From: Acidobacteriota bacterium
GTDB taxonomy: Bacteria; Acidobacteriota; Terriglobia; Acidiferrales; UBA7541
NCBI GenBank assembly: GCA_013289855.1
Contig: JABCZD010000005.1
Coordinates: 124,001-188,000 of the forward strand
DNA: 64,000 bases
Direction of reading: 5' to 3'
Made by a program: the position numbers and the translations under genes
Shown: positions 53,696-62,558 of the stretch, in pieces
Layout of the letters: the number at the start of each line of letters is the position of its first letter
Position numbering within the stretch: position 1 is the stretch's first letter
Notes under the pieces: model-generated
The model's input: the letters and a program-made list of their open reading frames with translations, nothing else
Told to the model about the DNA's origin: nothing
The model's database searches: none

Positions 53696-54991
53696 TTATC
53701 TCCGCGCCTTTCCGGCGGGAACTTTGGAGGGCTTCTTCGCACTCAAGTGCGCCGCTGATTTACGCGAGTTTTTCGCCGCGGATTTCGCCGTGCCGTTGGT
53801 CACGATTTTCGCCGGCGCCTTGGGCGCTAATTTGCCTTCGTTGTCCGCCAGAGCTTCCGCCGAGGCAGTATCGCCGAAATGGATGGGCGCATTTTTCCCG
53901 CCGGAGCCTTTTCCCTCACCAAACCCTGCGACTTTCCAAACCGCCGGAACGCTGGAGCGCGGCGGGGTGACTTCGGCCTGGTTGCGTTCCCACTTCGCGG
54001 CTATTTTGTGGCAGTCGTCGCCAGTACAATAAACGCCCTTTTCAGCCAGCTCCGGTGGCGGCATGGGTGACGCTTCCGCGAAGTCGCGGTCCTTGGCGAG
54101 CAAAGCCTCCATCTTCGTTTCGAGTTCTTTCTTCGTGGCGGCATCCAGCAACTTTTTGCCCAGCAAAAACTTTTCGTACAGTTCGATAGGATCGCGCTGC
54201 TTCCAGTATTCGAACATCTCTTTGGGAACGTATTCGGCGGGATCGTGCTGGGCGTGCCCGCGCATGCGCATGGTCTTGGCTTCGATGAGAATGGGGCCTT
54301 CACCGGCGCGCGCGCGATCCACGGCCTCCTTGGTGGTTTGGTACACGGCCACCACATCGTTGCCGTCCACCACGTAGCTGGCGATACCGTAGGCTTTGGC
54401 GCGATCGGCGAGATTCGCGATGGGCACCTGGCGCTTGACGGGCGTGGAATACGCCCACTGATTGTTTTCGAGAATCAGCACGAAAGGAGCTCTCTGCACC
54501 GCGGCGAAATTCAATCCTTCGTGAAAGACTCCGGTAGAGCTGCCGCCGTCGCCAATCCAAGTCATGGCCACGATTTTCTGGCCGAGGTAGCGGCCGGCCA
54601 TCGCCACGCCGGTCATCACCGGAATGAGGTCGCCGAGCATGGAGATGGGCGAAACGATGTGCAGATTGTCGAGGTCGCCGAAGTGGCTGGTGCCGTCTTT
54701 CCCGAGCGTTGGCGAGGTGTACTTGGCCATATGCTGCGTAAAAATGTCGCGCGGAGGAACGCCCTTCACCAGCAGCGCGCCGATATTGCGAATCATGGGC
54801 GCCAGCCAATCTTTTTTCTCAAGGGCGTACGCCGTGCCAACCGAAATGCCCTCCTGGCCCAGGCTGGAGTACAGTCCGCCGACGATTTTGTTCTGGCGGA
54901 ATAGCTTGGTCATGGTGTCTTCGACGGCGCGGTTCAGGCGCATGTAGTAGTACAGGTCGAGGTACTGCTGGCGCGTTAAATCTTTTTTCAT
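53696..54991 (-). CDS. 2-oxoacid dehydrogenase E1 component, alpha subunit
   Basis: 431 aa. The ThDP-binding motif GDGGSSTGVFHEGLNFAAV...LENNQ (GDG-x~27-NN) is complete. Other conserved blocks are YYYMRLNRAVEDTM, GGLYSSLGQEG, and the phosphorylation-loop-like MRMRGHAQHDPAEYVP. The last ~50 residues are an Ala/Lys-rich tail (KSAAKNSRK, KPSKVPAGKARR), probably disordered and unusual for E1 alpha. The ATG at 54989-54991 overlaps the lipB stop codon as ATGA; an ATG-less extension upstream was rejected. It is more like branched-chain/pyruvate E1 alpha than oxoglutarate E1. Confidence 0.95.
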   Translation of the reverse strand: MKKDLTRQQYLDLYYYMRLNRAVEDTMTKLFRQNKIVGGLYSSLGQEGISVGTAYALEKKDWLAPMIRNIGALLVKGVPPRDIFTQHMAKYTSPTLGKDGTSHFGDLDNLHIVSPISMLGDLIPVMTGVAMAGRYLGQKIVAMTWIGDGGSSTGVFHEGLNFAAVQRAPFVLILENNQWAYSTPVKRQVPIANLADRAKAYGIASYVVDGNDVVAVYQTTKEAVDRARAGEGPILIEAKTMRMRGHAQHDPAEYVPKEMFEYWKQRDPIELYEKFLLGKKLLDAATKKELETKMEALLAKDRDFAEASPMPPPELAEKGVYCTGDDCHKIAAKWERNQAEVTPPRSSVPAVWKVAGFGEGKGSGGKNAPIHFGDTASAEALADNEGKLAPKAPAKIVTNGTAKSAAKNSRKSAAHLSAKKPSKVPAGKARR

Positions 54992-55770
54992 GCGTCGCTC
55001 CGTACGGGCTCCATGGTCGGCTCCGTCGCCAGCAGCTGATTTGGAGGCGAGGACTGCGCGTTTCGCTCTACCTGCCGCAACGTCTCTAGAAATTGTACTC
55101 TGGGGACCGCCTGCATATCGAGGTTCAGCACCGCGCCAAGGTGGTTCACCAGCCAATCCGCAACGCTAGAAATCGCAACGGTCCGGCCCAGTATTTTTTC
55201 CAACGACGTGGCTTTGCGCTCGGAAATGCCGCACGGGACAATTAATCCGAAATAGCGCAGGTCGGTGGACACGTTGTAGGCGAAGCCATGCGAGGTGACC
55301 CAGCGGCTGAGGTGCACGCCGAGTGCCGCGAGTTTTTCTGGAGCAACCTCGGTTGGTTGAGCCACCCAGATACCTGTCTTGCCCAGCTCGCGAACCGCGG
55401 TGACGCCAAAGTCGGCGGACGCGAGAATCATGGCTTCTTCCAGCATGCGCATGTACCAGCCGATATCGCGCCGAATGGCCGCCAAATTCAGGATGGGGTA
55501 GCCGACCAGTTGGCCCGGGCCGTGATAGGTGACATCGCCGCCGCGATTGGTGTGGTGAAACTCCACGCCCTTTTGCCGCAGCACGGCTTCGCTAGCAAGA
55601 ATATTTTCCTGCCTGCCATTGCGCCCCTGGGTGATGGTGTGCGGGTGCTCGCAGAGCAGCAAGGTGTCGCGGATAGCGCCGGTTTTGCGGGCGGCCACCA
55701 CGCGCTCTTGCAGGGCATTCGCTTCCGCCCAGCTAATCAGGCCAAGGTTAACGACGGAACAGGAACTCAT
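54988..55770 (-). CDS. lipB: Octanoyl-[ACP]:protein N-octanoyltransferase
   Basis: LipB (260 aa) moves octanoyl from acyl-carrier protein to lipoyl domains, the first step of lipoate assembly. The signature RGGDVTYHGPGQLVGYP and the catalytic Cys in LIVPCGI (near residue 178) with a following Lys-containing block (ERKATSLEK) are present. Its place between lpd and E1 alpha fits: it modifies the E2 protein of the same operon. LipA is not in the window. ATG at 55768-55770; a GTG six codons upstream is possible. The C-terminus has a 25-residue variable tail. Confidence 0.95.
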   Translation of the reverse strand: MSSCSVVNLGLISWAEANALQERVVAARKTGAIRDTLLLCEHPHTITQGRNGRQENILASEAVLRQKGVEFHHTNRGGDVTYHGPGQLVGYPILNLAAIRRDIGWYMRMLEEAMILASADFGVTAVRELGKTGIWVAQPTEVAPEKLAALGVHLSRWVTSHGFAYNVSTDLRYFGLIVPCGISERKATSLEKILGRTVAISSVADWLVNHLGAVLNLDMQAVPRVQFLETLRQVERNAQSSPPNQLLATEPTMEPVRSDA

Positions 55771-55866
55771 CGGAGTGCCCCCGCCCACGCGTGGGCCAAC
55801 AGTTGCGCCGTAGATGGTTTGCCGTTCATTTGTGGGTTATTAGGCCTTGTCAGTTTTGCCCGGCAC

Positions 55867-57264
55867 CTAAACGTTAATCTGCAGACCGCGCACTGAAGCA
55901 AACGCGTCGCCCATCGCCTCCCACACCGTGGGGTGCGCGTGAACCATGTGCATCATATCGTCGATGGTGCCTTCGAGGTTCAGTACCGCGGCGGCCTCCG
56001 ACAGAATTTCCGTGGCCAGCGGGCCGATGATGTGAATGCCCAGAACTTCGCCAAATTTCTCGTCGGAGACTACTTTGACGAAGCCGCCGTGATTTCCCAG
56101 GATGGTGGCCTTGCTGTTACCGACGAACGGGAACTTGCCGGTCTTGACCTTGTAGCCCGCGGCCACGGCTTCCTTTTCCGTCAGGCCAATCGAACCAATT
56201 TGCGGCTCGCAATAGGTGGCGTTGGGAATGCGCGTGCGCAACAGCGTATGCGTGGGCTTTCCAGCGATGTGGGTCACCGCGATGATGCCTTCCATCATGG
56301 CGGCGTGCGCCAGCTGCGGCATTCCGGCAACGATATCCCCGATGGCATATAGGCCCGGCTCGTCGGTTTCTCCGGCAGGCCCTACGTTGACGAAGCCGCG
56401 ATCCAGCTTGGCTTTGGACTTTTCCAGACCGCAGTTTTCCGTCATCGGCTTGCGGCCGACGGCCAGCAAAAGCTTCTCGGCTTGCAGGGTTTGCGCTTTG
56501 CCGTCCTTGTCCTTGAAGCTGACGGTGACGCCTGCTCCGTCTTTCTTGACGGAGTCGACTTTGCTGCCAGTGAAAATCTGAATATTTTTCTTGCGGAAGG
56601 TTTTGTCGAGCTCAACGGAGATCTCTTCGTCTTCGACGGGAACCACACGGTTGAGGGCTTCGATGATGGTCACTTGCGTGCCGAAGGAGTTGTAGATCGA
56701 GGCGAACTCCACGCCCACAGCGCCTGCCCCAACGATGATCAAGGTCTTGGGAATGGCGGGAAGCTCAAGGATGGAACGATTGGTGAGAATCGTTTTGTGG
56801 TCCGGCTCAATACCCGGAAGGGCGCGCGCTTCCGAACCACTGACCATCAAAACGTTGGAGGTTTCGATGATGGAGGTCTTGCCGTCTTTCTCGACGCTGA
56901 CCTTGCCGGGGCCTTCATAGCGTCCCCAGCCCTGCACGAACTCCACTTTATTTTTCTTGAACAGAAATTCGATGCCCTTGGCGTGCTTTTTGACGATTTT
57001 GTCTTTGCGCGCCAGGATGTTGGCCCAATTCACGCTCAGCCCGCTGACTTCGAAGCCCAGTTCGGCGCCATTCTTGAAATGGTCGTAGACTTCCGCGTGA
57101 TGCAACAGCACCTTGGTGGGAATGCAGCCAACGTGCAGGCAGGTGCCGCCGAGGTAGGGGTCTTTCTCGACCACTACGGTCTTTAGACCGAGTTCGCCGG
57201 CCCGAATCGCCGCGACGTATCCCCCCGGCCCGCTACCGATGATCGCAACATCGTACTTTGCCAC
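55867..57264 (-). CDS. lpdA: Dihydrolipoamide dehydrogenase (E3)
   Basis: 465-aa flavoprotein that reoxidises dihydrolipoamide with NAD+. FAD-binding GSGPGGYVAA near the N-terminus, redox-active C42/C47 in GGTCLHVGCIPTK, NAD-binding GAGAVGVEFA, ATG-like GLYAIGDI, and the C-terminal active-site HAHPTVWEA (from the partner subunit). The GTG at 57262-57264 has AGGAG 7 nt upstream; a GTG two codons earlier is too close to that Shine-Dalgarno. It heads the leftward dehydrogenase operon. Confidence 0.96.
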   Translation of the reverse strand: MAKYDVAIIGSGPGGYVAAIRAGELGLKTVVVEKDPYLGGTCLHVGCIPTKVLLHHAEVYDHFKNGAELGFEVSGLSVNWANILARKDKIVKKHAKGIEFLFKKNKVEFVQGWGRYEGPGKVSVEKDGKTSIIETSNVLMVSGSEARALPGIEPDHKTILTNRSILELPAIPKTLIIVGAGAVGVEFASIYNSFGTQVTIIEALNRVVPVEDEEISVELDKTFRKKNIQIFTGSKVDSVKKDGAGVTVSFKDKDGKAQTLQAEKLLLAVGRKPMTENCGLEKSKAKLDRGFVNVGPAGETDEPGLYAIGDIVAGMPQLAHAAMMEGIIAVTHIAGKPTHTLLRTRIPNATYCEPQIGSIGLTEKEAVAAGYKVKTGKFPFVGNSKATILGNHGGFVKVVSDEKFGEVLGIHIIGPLATEILSEAAAVLNLEGTIDDMMHMVHAHPTVWEAMGDAFASVRGLQINV

Positions 57265-57816
57265 GCGCACTCTCCTAGTCTAGAAAAATCTGAAACTCGT
57301 GCTTCGCTGGAAGCGCTAAGAAAACTCAGCAGATTGCATGGGTTCGCCGCTAGTTCCAGGCCGCCTCAAGCGACCTCCCATCACGAAACCCGCGCTGAAA
57401 ACCTAGCAGCAGGCTACCTGTGGGCAGCGCACCCCTAGCGCGGCCAGTAAGCGACCCGCAAATCATGAATTTTAGCAGTCGGCAGCCGTGCCCGCAACCC
57501 GACCGCTTACGGGCCGCTTTATTCCCGGGCCTAGCGCCCATCGTTTGTGCGGCCACCACCAAGGCCCGCCCCCGGGCGACCACAGGGCGGTTTCCGCAGA
57601 TCGCTGCTGGTGGTGGAGGGAGGCCGCCTCGTTTTCCCGAAATGAAACTCGGCCGAACCCGTTTGCCAGCACTCGAACAGCTCCTCCATAAATATTTATT
57701 AAATGGGTACTTGAAATTACAGGTTTACTTGTGTAGATTCCCACTCCACTTCCCGTTTCAGAATATATGCACTAAGTCGTACCAGAATGGTAAATAGTTA
57801 TATGGAGGTTCCAGCT
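57265..57816. other. Gene-free interval between lpdA and a small zinc-ribbon gene
   Basis: 552 bp of GC-rich, then AT-rich sequence with no convincing gene on either strand. It must carry the promoter of the dehydrogenase operon (not identified) and the plus-strand promoter listed separately. The AT-rich part is about 57685-57816. Confidence 0.4.
57711..57739 (+). promoter_or_regulatory. Putative sigma70-type promoter
   Basis: TTGAAA (57711-57716) and TAGATT (57734-57739) at a 17-bp spacer, in AT-rich sequence, about 80 bp upstream of the small zinc-ribbon gene. Confidence 0.5.
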
Positions 57817-58032
57817 ATGTTGATGAAGTCCGGAGAACGGTGGCATTGCATCAACCCCTTCTGCAATTGCGAAATCCTGGTGGAATCAGACAGCAGTGTC
57901 GCGGGCGCGAGTCCGCGCTGTGTTTGTGGTGCGGCCATGAAGCGAAATTATGCGCCGCCCGTTTTTAAGTACCTCGACTTTCTCCGCGTCGAGGATACCG
58001 CTCCGCTACCCCGGCATTGCGGAAAAGAGTGA
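57817..58032 (+). CDS. Small four-cysteine (zinc-ribbon-like) protein
   Basis: 71 aa. Cysteines in the pattern C-x4-C-x-C ... C-x-C (HCINPFCNCEI and PRCVCGAAM) suggest a zinc-binding fold. The C-terminal 25 residues are plain. The start at 57817 has a strong GGAGG 8 nt upstream; an ATG ten codons earlier is preceded by no such signal. Unknown function; the size and Cys spacing resemble small acidobacterial hypothetical proteins. It ends 5 bp before the next ORF, so they may be an operon. Confidence 0.7.
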   Translation: MLMKSGERWHCINPFCNCEILVESDSSVAGASPRCVCGAAMKRNYAPPVFKYLDFLRVEDTAPLPRHCGKE

Positions 58033-58037
58033 CGACG

Positions 58038-58445
58038 ATGCGACGCACCCACCGCGCGCAACGTACGCCAAACCCTTCTCTAACGCCGCTCCTGGTGCAG
58101 GCGGGAGCCGCGCACACGCTCGGCAATATCGTCACATTTCTTTCGCTGACGCTTTTCTGCCTGGGAGCATACGTCCTCGCGGAAGTGATTCGCCACCCCC
58201 TCGAGGCGCAACCTGCGGACATCATTGGAGCCGCGGTGATGATCGCGTTGGCGGCGACCCTGCTGTTCTTTCTGTTCGAACCGCGCACCACGGCGCGGTT
58301 TGTGCACCACACCCACACCGAGGAGCTGCGCGTTGGCATTCGTGCCATCCCAACGCCGCCGCTCGGCGCGTTGCCGCCGGCGGACCCGCAGAGTGAGCTG
58401 CCTTTTGCGCCGGTGCTCACGAAACGGGCTAGCGCGGGCGATTGA
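58038..58445 (+). CDS. Hypothetical two-helix membrane protein
   Basis: 135 aa: a basic N-terminus (MRRTHRAQRT), two hydrophobic segments (about 30-50, IVTFLSLTLFCLGAYVLAEV; about 62-82, IIGAAVMIALAATLLFFLF) and a Pro-rich cytosolic or periplasmic C-terminus. No family recognised. The chosen ATG follows the stop codon of the small zinc-ribbon gene by 5 bp; a TTG at 58017 overlapping it is an alternative. Confidence 0.55.
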   Translation: MRRTHRAQRTPNPSLTPLLVQAGAAHTLGNIVTFLSLTLFCLGAYVLAEVIRHPLEAQPADIIGAAVMIALAATLLFFLFEPRTTARFVHHTHTEELRVGIRAIPTPPLGALPPADPQSELPFAPVLTKRASAGD

Positions 58446-58508
58446 CACGTGGTATTGCCTGCCGAACTATCGTGGGCTAACCGCGCAGCGTGAATGTAGC
58501 GCGAATGG

Positions 58509-59039
58509 CTACGCCCGCGGAATGGCGGCGAAGTAGCGTTCCTCAAGAATGCGCCGGTGATGGAGCTCGTGCCCGGCGGTGATAAATGCCAGCGCCCGCA
58601 CGGTCACTTCATTTTTATTGGCCGAGCCGCGACGCACCCAGGCCTCTTCATCCAGTGAGCGATAGAGTGCCATGGTGGAATAGCGGACCACGGAAAACTC
58701 CTCCGCCAGATCCTTCAATTGACGACGACCTGAGCCCGCGGTGCGCACGTAATCGTCTTGTTCGAAGCCCGAAAGTGGCGTCGCGTCGCCGCGTGCAATG
58801 CGCAGCGCCCGATAGGTGAAAATCCTCTCGCAGTCGGCGAGGTGGCCGATCACTTCCTTGACGCTCCATTTCTCCGGAGCGTAACGGAAGTTGCCGTCGC
58901 GCTCACTGCAGGCCGTCAAAAGCTGCGCCGTCTGCAAGCGTTGCGCTTCGAGCCCGCTTAAAATGTCGCTATAGGGCACCAGCGCGACGTACTTTTCGTA
59001 AAACGCCGCGTACTCGCTGGAGTCGGGTTTGTGGCTCAT
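58509..59039 (-). CDS. DinB-family metal-binding protein
   Basis: 176 aa, four-helix DinB_2/YfiT-type protein. The three metal-ligand histidines are recognisable: one in EVIGHLADCERIFTYRAL and two in the C-terminal AGHELHHRRIL, a classic DinB/BstA triad. Members include bacillithiol or mycothiol S-transferases and many of unknown function. There is no signal peptide, unlike the DinB protein at 34872-35444. It is divergent from pheA. ATG at 59037-59039. Confidence 0.92.
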   Translation of the reverse strand: MSHKPDSSEYAAFYEKYVALVPYSDILSGLEAQRLQTAQLLTACSERDGNFRYAPEKWSVKEVIGHLADCERIFTYRALRIARGDATPLSGFEQDDYVRTAGSGRRQLKDLAEEFSVVRYSTMALYRSLDEEAWVRRGSANKNEVTVRALAFITAGHELHHRRILEERYFAAIPRA

Positions 59040-59229
59040 GTCGATAGTCCCCTTGGCCCGTGATTATATCGCAGTGGTTCCTTGGCGATGGCAGGGCAGG
59101 CGCTAACCGGCGGCAGCAGCGAGGTGGAATGGCGGGTTGCGCGAGAGGCGCAAATCGTTATACCAAGGATAGGTCTGCAAGACTGTTTCGGCAGCAAGTC
59201 AATGGAGAGCAATGCTGGAGAGCAAAGCA

Positions 59230-60084
59230 ATGCGCGTGGCGTTTCAAGGCGAGCCCGGAGCGTTTAGCGAAGCTGCGGCGCTACAGCTGCTGGGCGAGAG
59301 GATTGTCACTGTTCCACGTGCAACATTTGATTCCGCGTTTTCGGCGATCGCGGAGGGCGCCGCGGACGCGCTGCTGGCGCCCATTGAGAATACGCTCGCC
59401 GGCTCCGTCGTGCGCGTCTACGATTTATTGCTTGAGAGCACACTGGTGATCACCGCCGAAACGATTCTGCCCATCGAACACCATCTCATCGGCTTCCCAG
59501 GAGTTTCCGTGGAGCAGATTCGCTCGGTAGCCTCACACCCTATGGCCCTGGCGCAGTGCGAACGATTCTTCAGAACGCATGCGGACCTGCGGCGTATCCC
59601 AGCGGAGGATACTGCCGGAAGTGTCCGGCTGGTGTTGGCCGGCACCGACCGCTTCGCCGCGGCCATCGCCGGAAGACGCGCCGCGGAACACTATGGCGGC
59701 GCGATTCTCGCCGAAGACATCCAGGACAGTGCCGAAAATTTCACGCGCTTTGTGCTGCTCCGCCCCGTCGCATCTACGGCACCCAACGCACGAAAAATGT
59801 CGCTGGCCATGCGGCTTTCGCACCGGCCCGGAGCGCTGCTTTCTTCACTGGAGCCATTTGCGCGGCATGGCGTGAACCTGCTCAAGATCGAAAGCCGTCC
59901 GATTCACGGACGCCCGTGGGAGTATCAGTTTTTTCTGGATGTCGAATCGGAATCCCTGGAAGCGCTGGAAGCGCTGGAAGCGGCGCTGGCTGCGGCGCGC
60001 GCGGCCACCAGTCAGTTGCGCGTGCTGGGTCTGTACGTTGCGGCGCGCGCCGGTCTTGGACAAGACGCTTCACTCACTAAGTAA
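59230..60084 (+). CDS. pheA: Prephenate dehydratase
   Basis: 284 aa, converts prephenate to phenylpyruvate in phenylalanine synthesis. The N-terminal catalytic domain shows FQGEPGAFSEAAA, APIENTLAGSV and the active-site motif TRF (NFTRFVLL, about 171-175). The C-terminal ACT domain binds Phe for feedback inhibition, with the ESRP motif (IESRPIHGRPWEYQFFLD). There is no chorismate-mutase domain. The ATG at 59230 has GGAGAGC upstream; an ATG six codons earlier was not used. A bidirectional terminator follows. Confidence 0.95.
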   Translation: MRVAFQGEPGAFSEAAALQLLGERIVTVPRATFDSAFSAIAEGAADALLAPIENTLAGSVVRVYDLLLESTLVITAETILPIEHHLIGFPGVSVEQIRSVASHPMALAQCERFFRTHADLRRIPAEDTAGSVRLVLAGTDRFAAAIAGRRAAEHYGGAILAEDIQDSAENFTRFVLLRPVASTAPNARKMSLAMRLSHRPGALLSSLEPFARHGVNLLKIESRPIHGRPWEYQFFLDVESESLEALEALEAALAAARAATSQLRVLGLYVAARAGLGQDASLTK

Positions 60085-60105
60085 GAATATTTGCAGTGAT
60101 AAAAA

Positions 60106-60131
60106 AGGGAGCGCGAGTTAACGTGCTCCCT
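60106..60131. terminator. Bidirectional terminator between pheA and the sigma-factor gene
   Basis: AGGGAGC and GCTCCCT form a 7-bp stem (extended by CG pairs). It is followed by CTTTTGCTTTT on the plus strand and by TTTTTTATC on the minus strand, fitting the two convergent genes. Confidence 0.8.
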
Positions 60132-60177
60132 CTTTTGCTTTTCACGGTGTCGCCAGCGCGAGTTTGCACCTAGCGGT

Positions 60178-60849
60178 TTAGCAATAGCTGCAAGCTTCGT
60201 CGCCCATACCGTTTGCGCCACGCATGTCGTCTTGAATGCGGCGCAGACGGCGTCCCAGCCGTTCGGCCAGTTGATGCCGTGCGCGCCACAGGCGAGCCTT
60301 CAGCGTGTTCTCGGTGACGCCAAGTTTCTTGGCGGCTTCGCCCGTGGAATAACCCTGCACTTCGCGCAACACGAACGCGGTGCGCAAAAGCGGCGAGAGT
60401 TCATCGAGATTCTCGCTGATGATTTCGCGCAACTCCGTGCTGGCAAACACCTGCTCGGGGTTGGGTCCATCATCCGCAAATCGTTCGGACGCGGGGAGCT
60501 CATCCTCACGCGGCGTCTCGTCCAGCGAAACCGCCGGACGCGCTTTCGCGCTGCGCCGGCGCATCAGCGCGGCGTTGATCACGATGCGCGTGAGCCAGGT
60601 GGAAAATTGCGAGCGCCCCTCGAAGCGTTTCAGATTACGAAACGCGGAGAGCAACCCGTCCTGCAAGGCGTCTTCCGCATCTTCCGCATTTCCCAGCACC
60701 CGCAGAGCGGTCTGAAAGAGCGGCCGATGGTAACGCCGAAACAGCGTCTCCATCGCTTCATGGTCGCCACGCTGGCCGGCCCGGATCAGGCTGTCTTCGT
60801 TCACCGGTATAGGCGCTACGGTTGTGGTCACTACTGCTTGCGTTGCCAT
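60178..60849 (-). CDS. ECF-type RNA polymerase sigma factor
   Basis: 223 aa, group-IV (ECF) sigma factor. Region 2: DHEAMETLFRRYHRPLFQTALRVLGNAEDAEDALQDGLLSAFRNLKRFEGRSQFSTWLTRIVINAAL, recognisable as short motifs (DAEDALQDGLLSAF, FSTWLTRI). Region 4: LREVQGYSTGEAAKKLGVTENTLKARLWRARHQL. The C-terminal tail ends in C-S-Y-C, an unusual Cys pair. No anti-sigma factor gene is adjacent. The ATG at 60847-60849 has a G-rich stretch upstream; an ATG seven codons earlier is possible. The regulon is unknown. Confidence 0.93.
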   Translation of the reverse strand: MATQAVVTTTVAPIPVNEDSLIRAGQRGDHEAMETLFRRYHRPLFQTALRVLGNAEDAEDALQDGLLSAFRNLKRFEGRSQFSTWLTRIVINAALMRRRSAKARPAVSLDETPREDELPASERFADDGPNPEQVFASTELREIISENLDELSPLLRTAFVLREVQGYSTGEAAKKLGVTENTLKARLWRARHQLAERLGRRLRRIQDDMRGANGMGDEACSYC

Positions 60850-60918
60850 TGTTGTTGCCCCCCATTCCATCGTCGAATCTCGAGTGTTGCCGACCGCTTC
60901 CCGCCAAACTTCGCAGCG

Positions 60919-62508
60919 TCAGTGCACGGGAACATCGCCCGCCGGCCCCTTCGGTTTTTTCATCAGCAACAGCACCGGAATCACCGCAAAAAACACGATT
61001 CCGAGCATTTTAAAATTGTCCAGAAACGCCAGCATGGCGGCCTGCCGCTGCACCGTGCTGTAAATCATTCCGTGCGCCTGCGCCGCTGCGTGATTCAGGC
61101 TGGAGCCGGCCGAGACCAGCTTGGTCTGCGTGGCGTTCATCATGTTGCGATATGCCGTGCTGTACCCGTTCACATTCTCCATTAGACGCGCCTGATGCGA
61201 TTGGGTTCGCCGCTCCAGCATGGTGGTGACCGTGGCGATGCCCACGCTGGCCCCGATATTTCGCGCCAGATTGATAATCCCCGTCCCCATATTCGTTTTT
61301 TCCCGAGGCACGTAGGCGAACGCCGAGACGTTGATGGGAATAAAGAGAAATGCCAGACCAAAGCTCTGCAACATGCGCGCCCGCACCGCGTGCCCGTAGT
61401 CCAGTTGCAAATTCCACCCGGCCATCACAAAAAGCGCCGAAGCCGAAACAATGCATCCGAAGGTAATCAGGATGCGTGTATCCACCTTGGACACCAGTAT
61501 CCCCACCACCGGCATCATGCACATGATCACTGCGCCGCCCGGAGACAGCGCCGCGCCCGCCAGTGACGCCGTGTACCCCAGCAGTTGCTGCAAAAATTGC
61601 GGAATCAGCACGGTGCTGGAATACAGCACGAAGCCCAGAAAAAACATCGCTACCGTGGCCACGGCGAAATTTCGGTTCTTCAGCATGCGCAGGTCCACGA
61701 CGGGATTCTTCTCGCGCAACTCCCACAGAATGGCGCCGATTACGCCCACAAACATGAGCACCGCGAAGGTCCAAATGAAATTCGACGCGAACCAATCGTC
61801 GCGCTGCCCCTTGTCCAGAATGATCTGCATGCTGCCGAGACCCAGGCTGATCAGCCCGATTCCGATGTAATCGATGCGGAAGCCGCGCTTCACCGATTCG
61901 CGCTTCATGTACGGCGGATCGCTGACCAGAAACGAAGTAAGAATCAGCGAGATAATTCCTACCGGCACGTTGATATAGAAAATCCAGCGCCACGAAAAAC
62001 TGTCGGTGATATATCCGCCTAGCCACGGACCGATCGTGGGCGCCACGACCACCGCGAGGCCGTACACCGCGAAGGCCATGCCGCGCTTGGATAGCGGAAA
62101 CGTATCGTTGAGGATGGCCTGCTCGCTGGGCTGCAATCCCCCGCCACCCGCGCCCTGCAAAATGCGAAAAAAGACCAGCACCCCGAGGCTCGGCGCCAAC
62201 CCGCACAGGAAAGAACTCACGGTGAAAAGCGCCACGCAGGACATGTAAAAACGCTTGCGGCCCAGGATTCCCGAAAGCCATCCGGAGAGCGGAAGAACGA
62301 TCGCGTTGGAAACCAGGTACGAGGTGAGCACCCACGTCGATTCGTCGGCCCCCGCCGAAAGATTTCCCGAAATGTGCGGCAGGGCCACGTTGGCGATGGA
62401 GGTGTCCAGCACCTCCATAAACGTCGCCAGCGTAACGGTGACGGCGATCACCCAGGGGTTGATCGAGCCGTCCGGCATGCGCAGTTTCGAGATGAGTTTG
62501 TTCTTCAT
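60919..62508 (-). CDS. DHA2-family MFS drug/ion exporter (EmrB/QacA-like)
   Basis: 529-aa 14-helix major-facilitator transporter. Signature motifs: motif D1-like LDTSIANVALP in helix 1, motif A GWLSGILGRKRFYM between helices 2-3, motif C-like GLAVVVAPTIGPWLGG in helix 5. It is the inner-membrane part of an EmrAB-TolC-type exporter, using the proton gradient for lipophilic drugs or related molecules. It follows the adaptor gene by 50 bp. ATG at 62506-62508; no clear Shine-Dalgarno. Confidence 0.94.
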   Translation of the reverse strand: MKNKLISKLRMPDGSINPWVIAVTVTLATFMEVLDTSIANVALPHISGNLSAGADESTWVLTSYLVSNAIVLPLSGWLSGILGRKRFYMSCVALFTVSSFLCGLAPSLGVLVFFRILQGAGGGGLQPSEQAILNDTFPLSKRGMAFAVYGLAVVVAPTIGPWLGGYITDSFSWRWIFYINVPVGIISLILTSFLVSDPPYMKRESVKRGFRIDYIGIGLISLGLGSMQIILDKGQRDDWFASNFIWTFAVLMFVGVIGAILWELREKNPVVDLRMLKNRNFAVATVAMFFLGFVLYSSTVLIPQFLQQLLGYTASLAGAALSPGGAVIMCMMPVVGILVSKVDTRILITFGCIVSASALFVMAGWNLQLDYGHAVRARMLQSFGLAFLFIPINVSAFAYVPREKTNMGTGIINLARNIGASVGIATVTTMLERRTQSHQARLMENVNGYSTAYRNMMNATQTKLVSAGSSLNHAAAQAHGMIYSTVQRQAAMLAFLDNFKMLGIVFFAVIPVLLLMKKPKGPAGDVPVH

Positions 62509-62558
62509 GCGTCGATGCTGTTGCGCGCCTCATATACATAACTTCTACGTTGTTCCGC

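Noticed and set aside
61010..62539. 509-codon minus-strand reading frame overlapping the MFS exporter
   Set aside because: It runs in another frame of the same strand, is Arg/Gly/His-rich and has no membrane segments or family motif, while the 60919-62508 frame has all MFS signatures.
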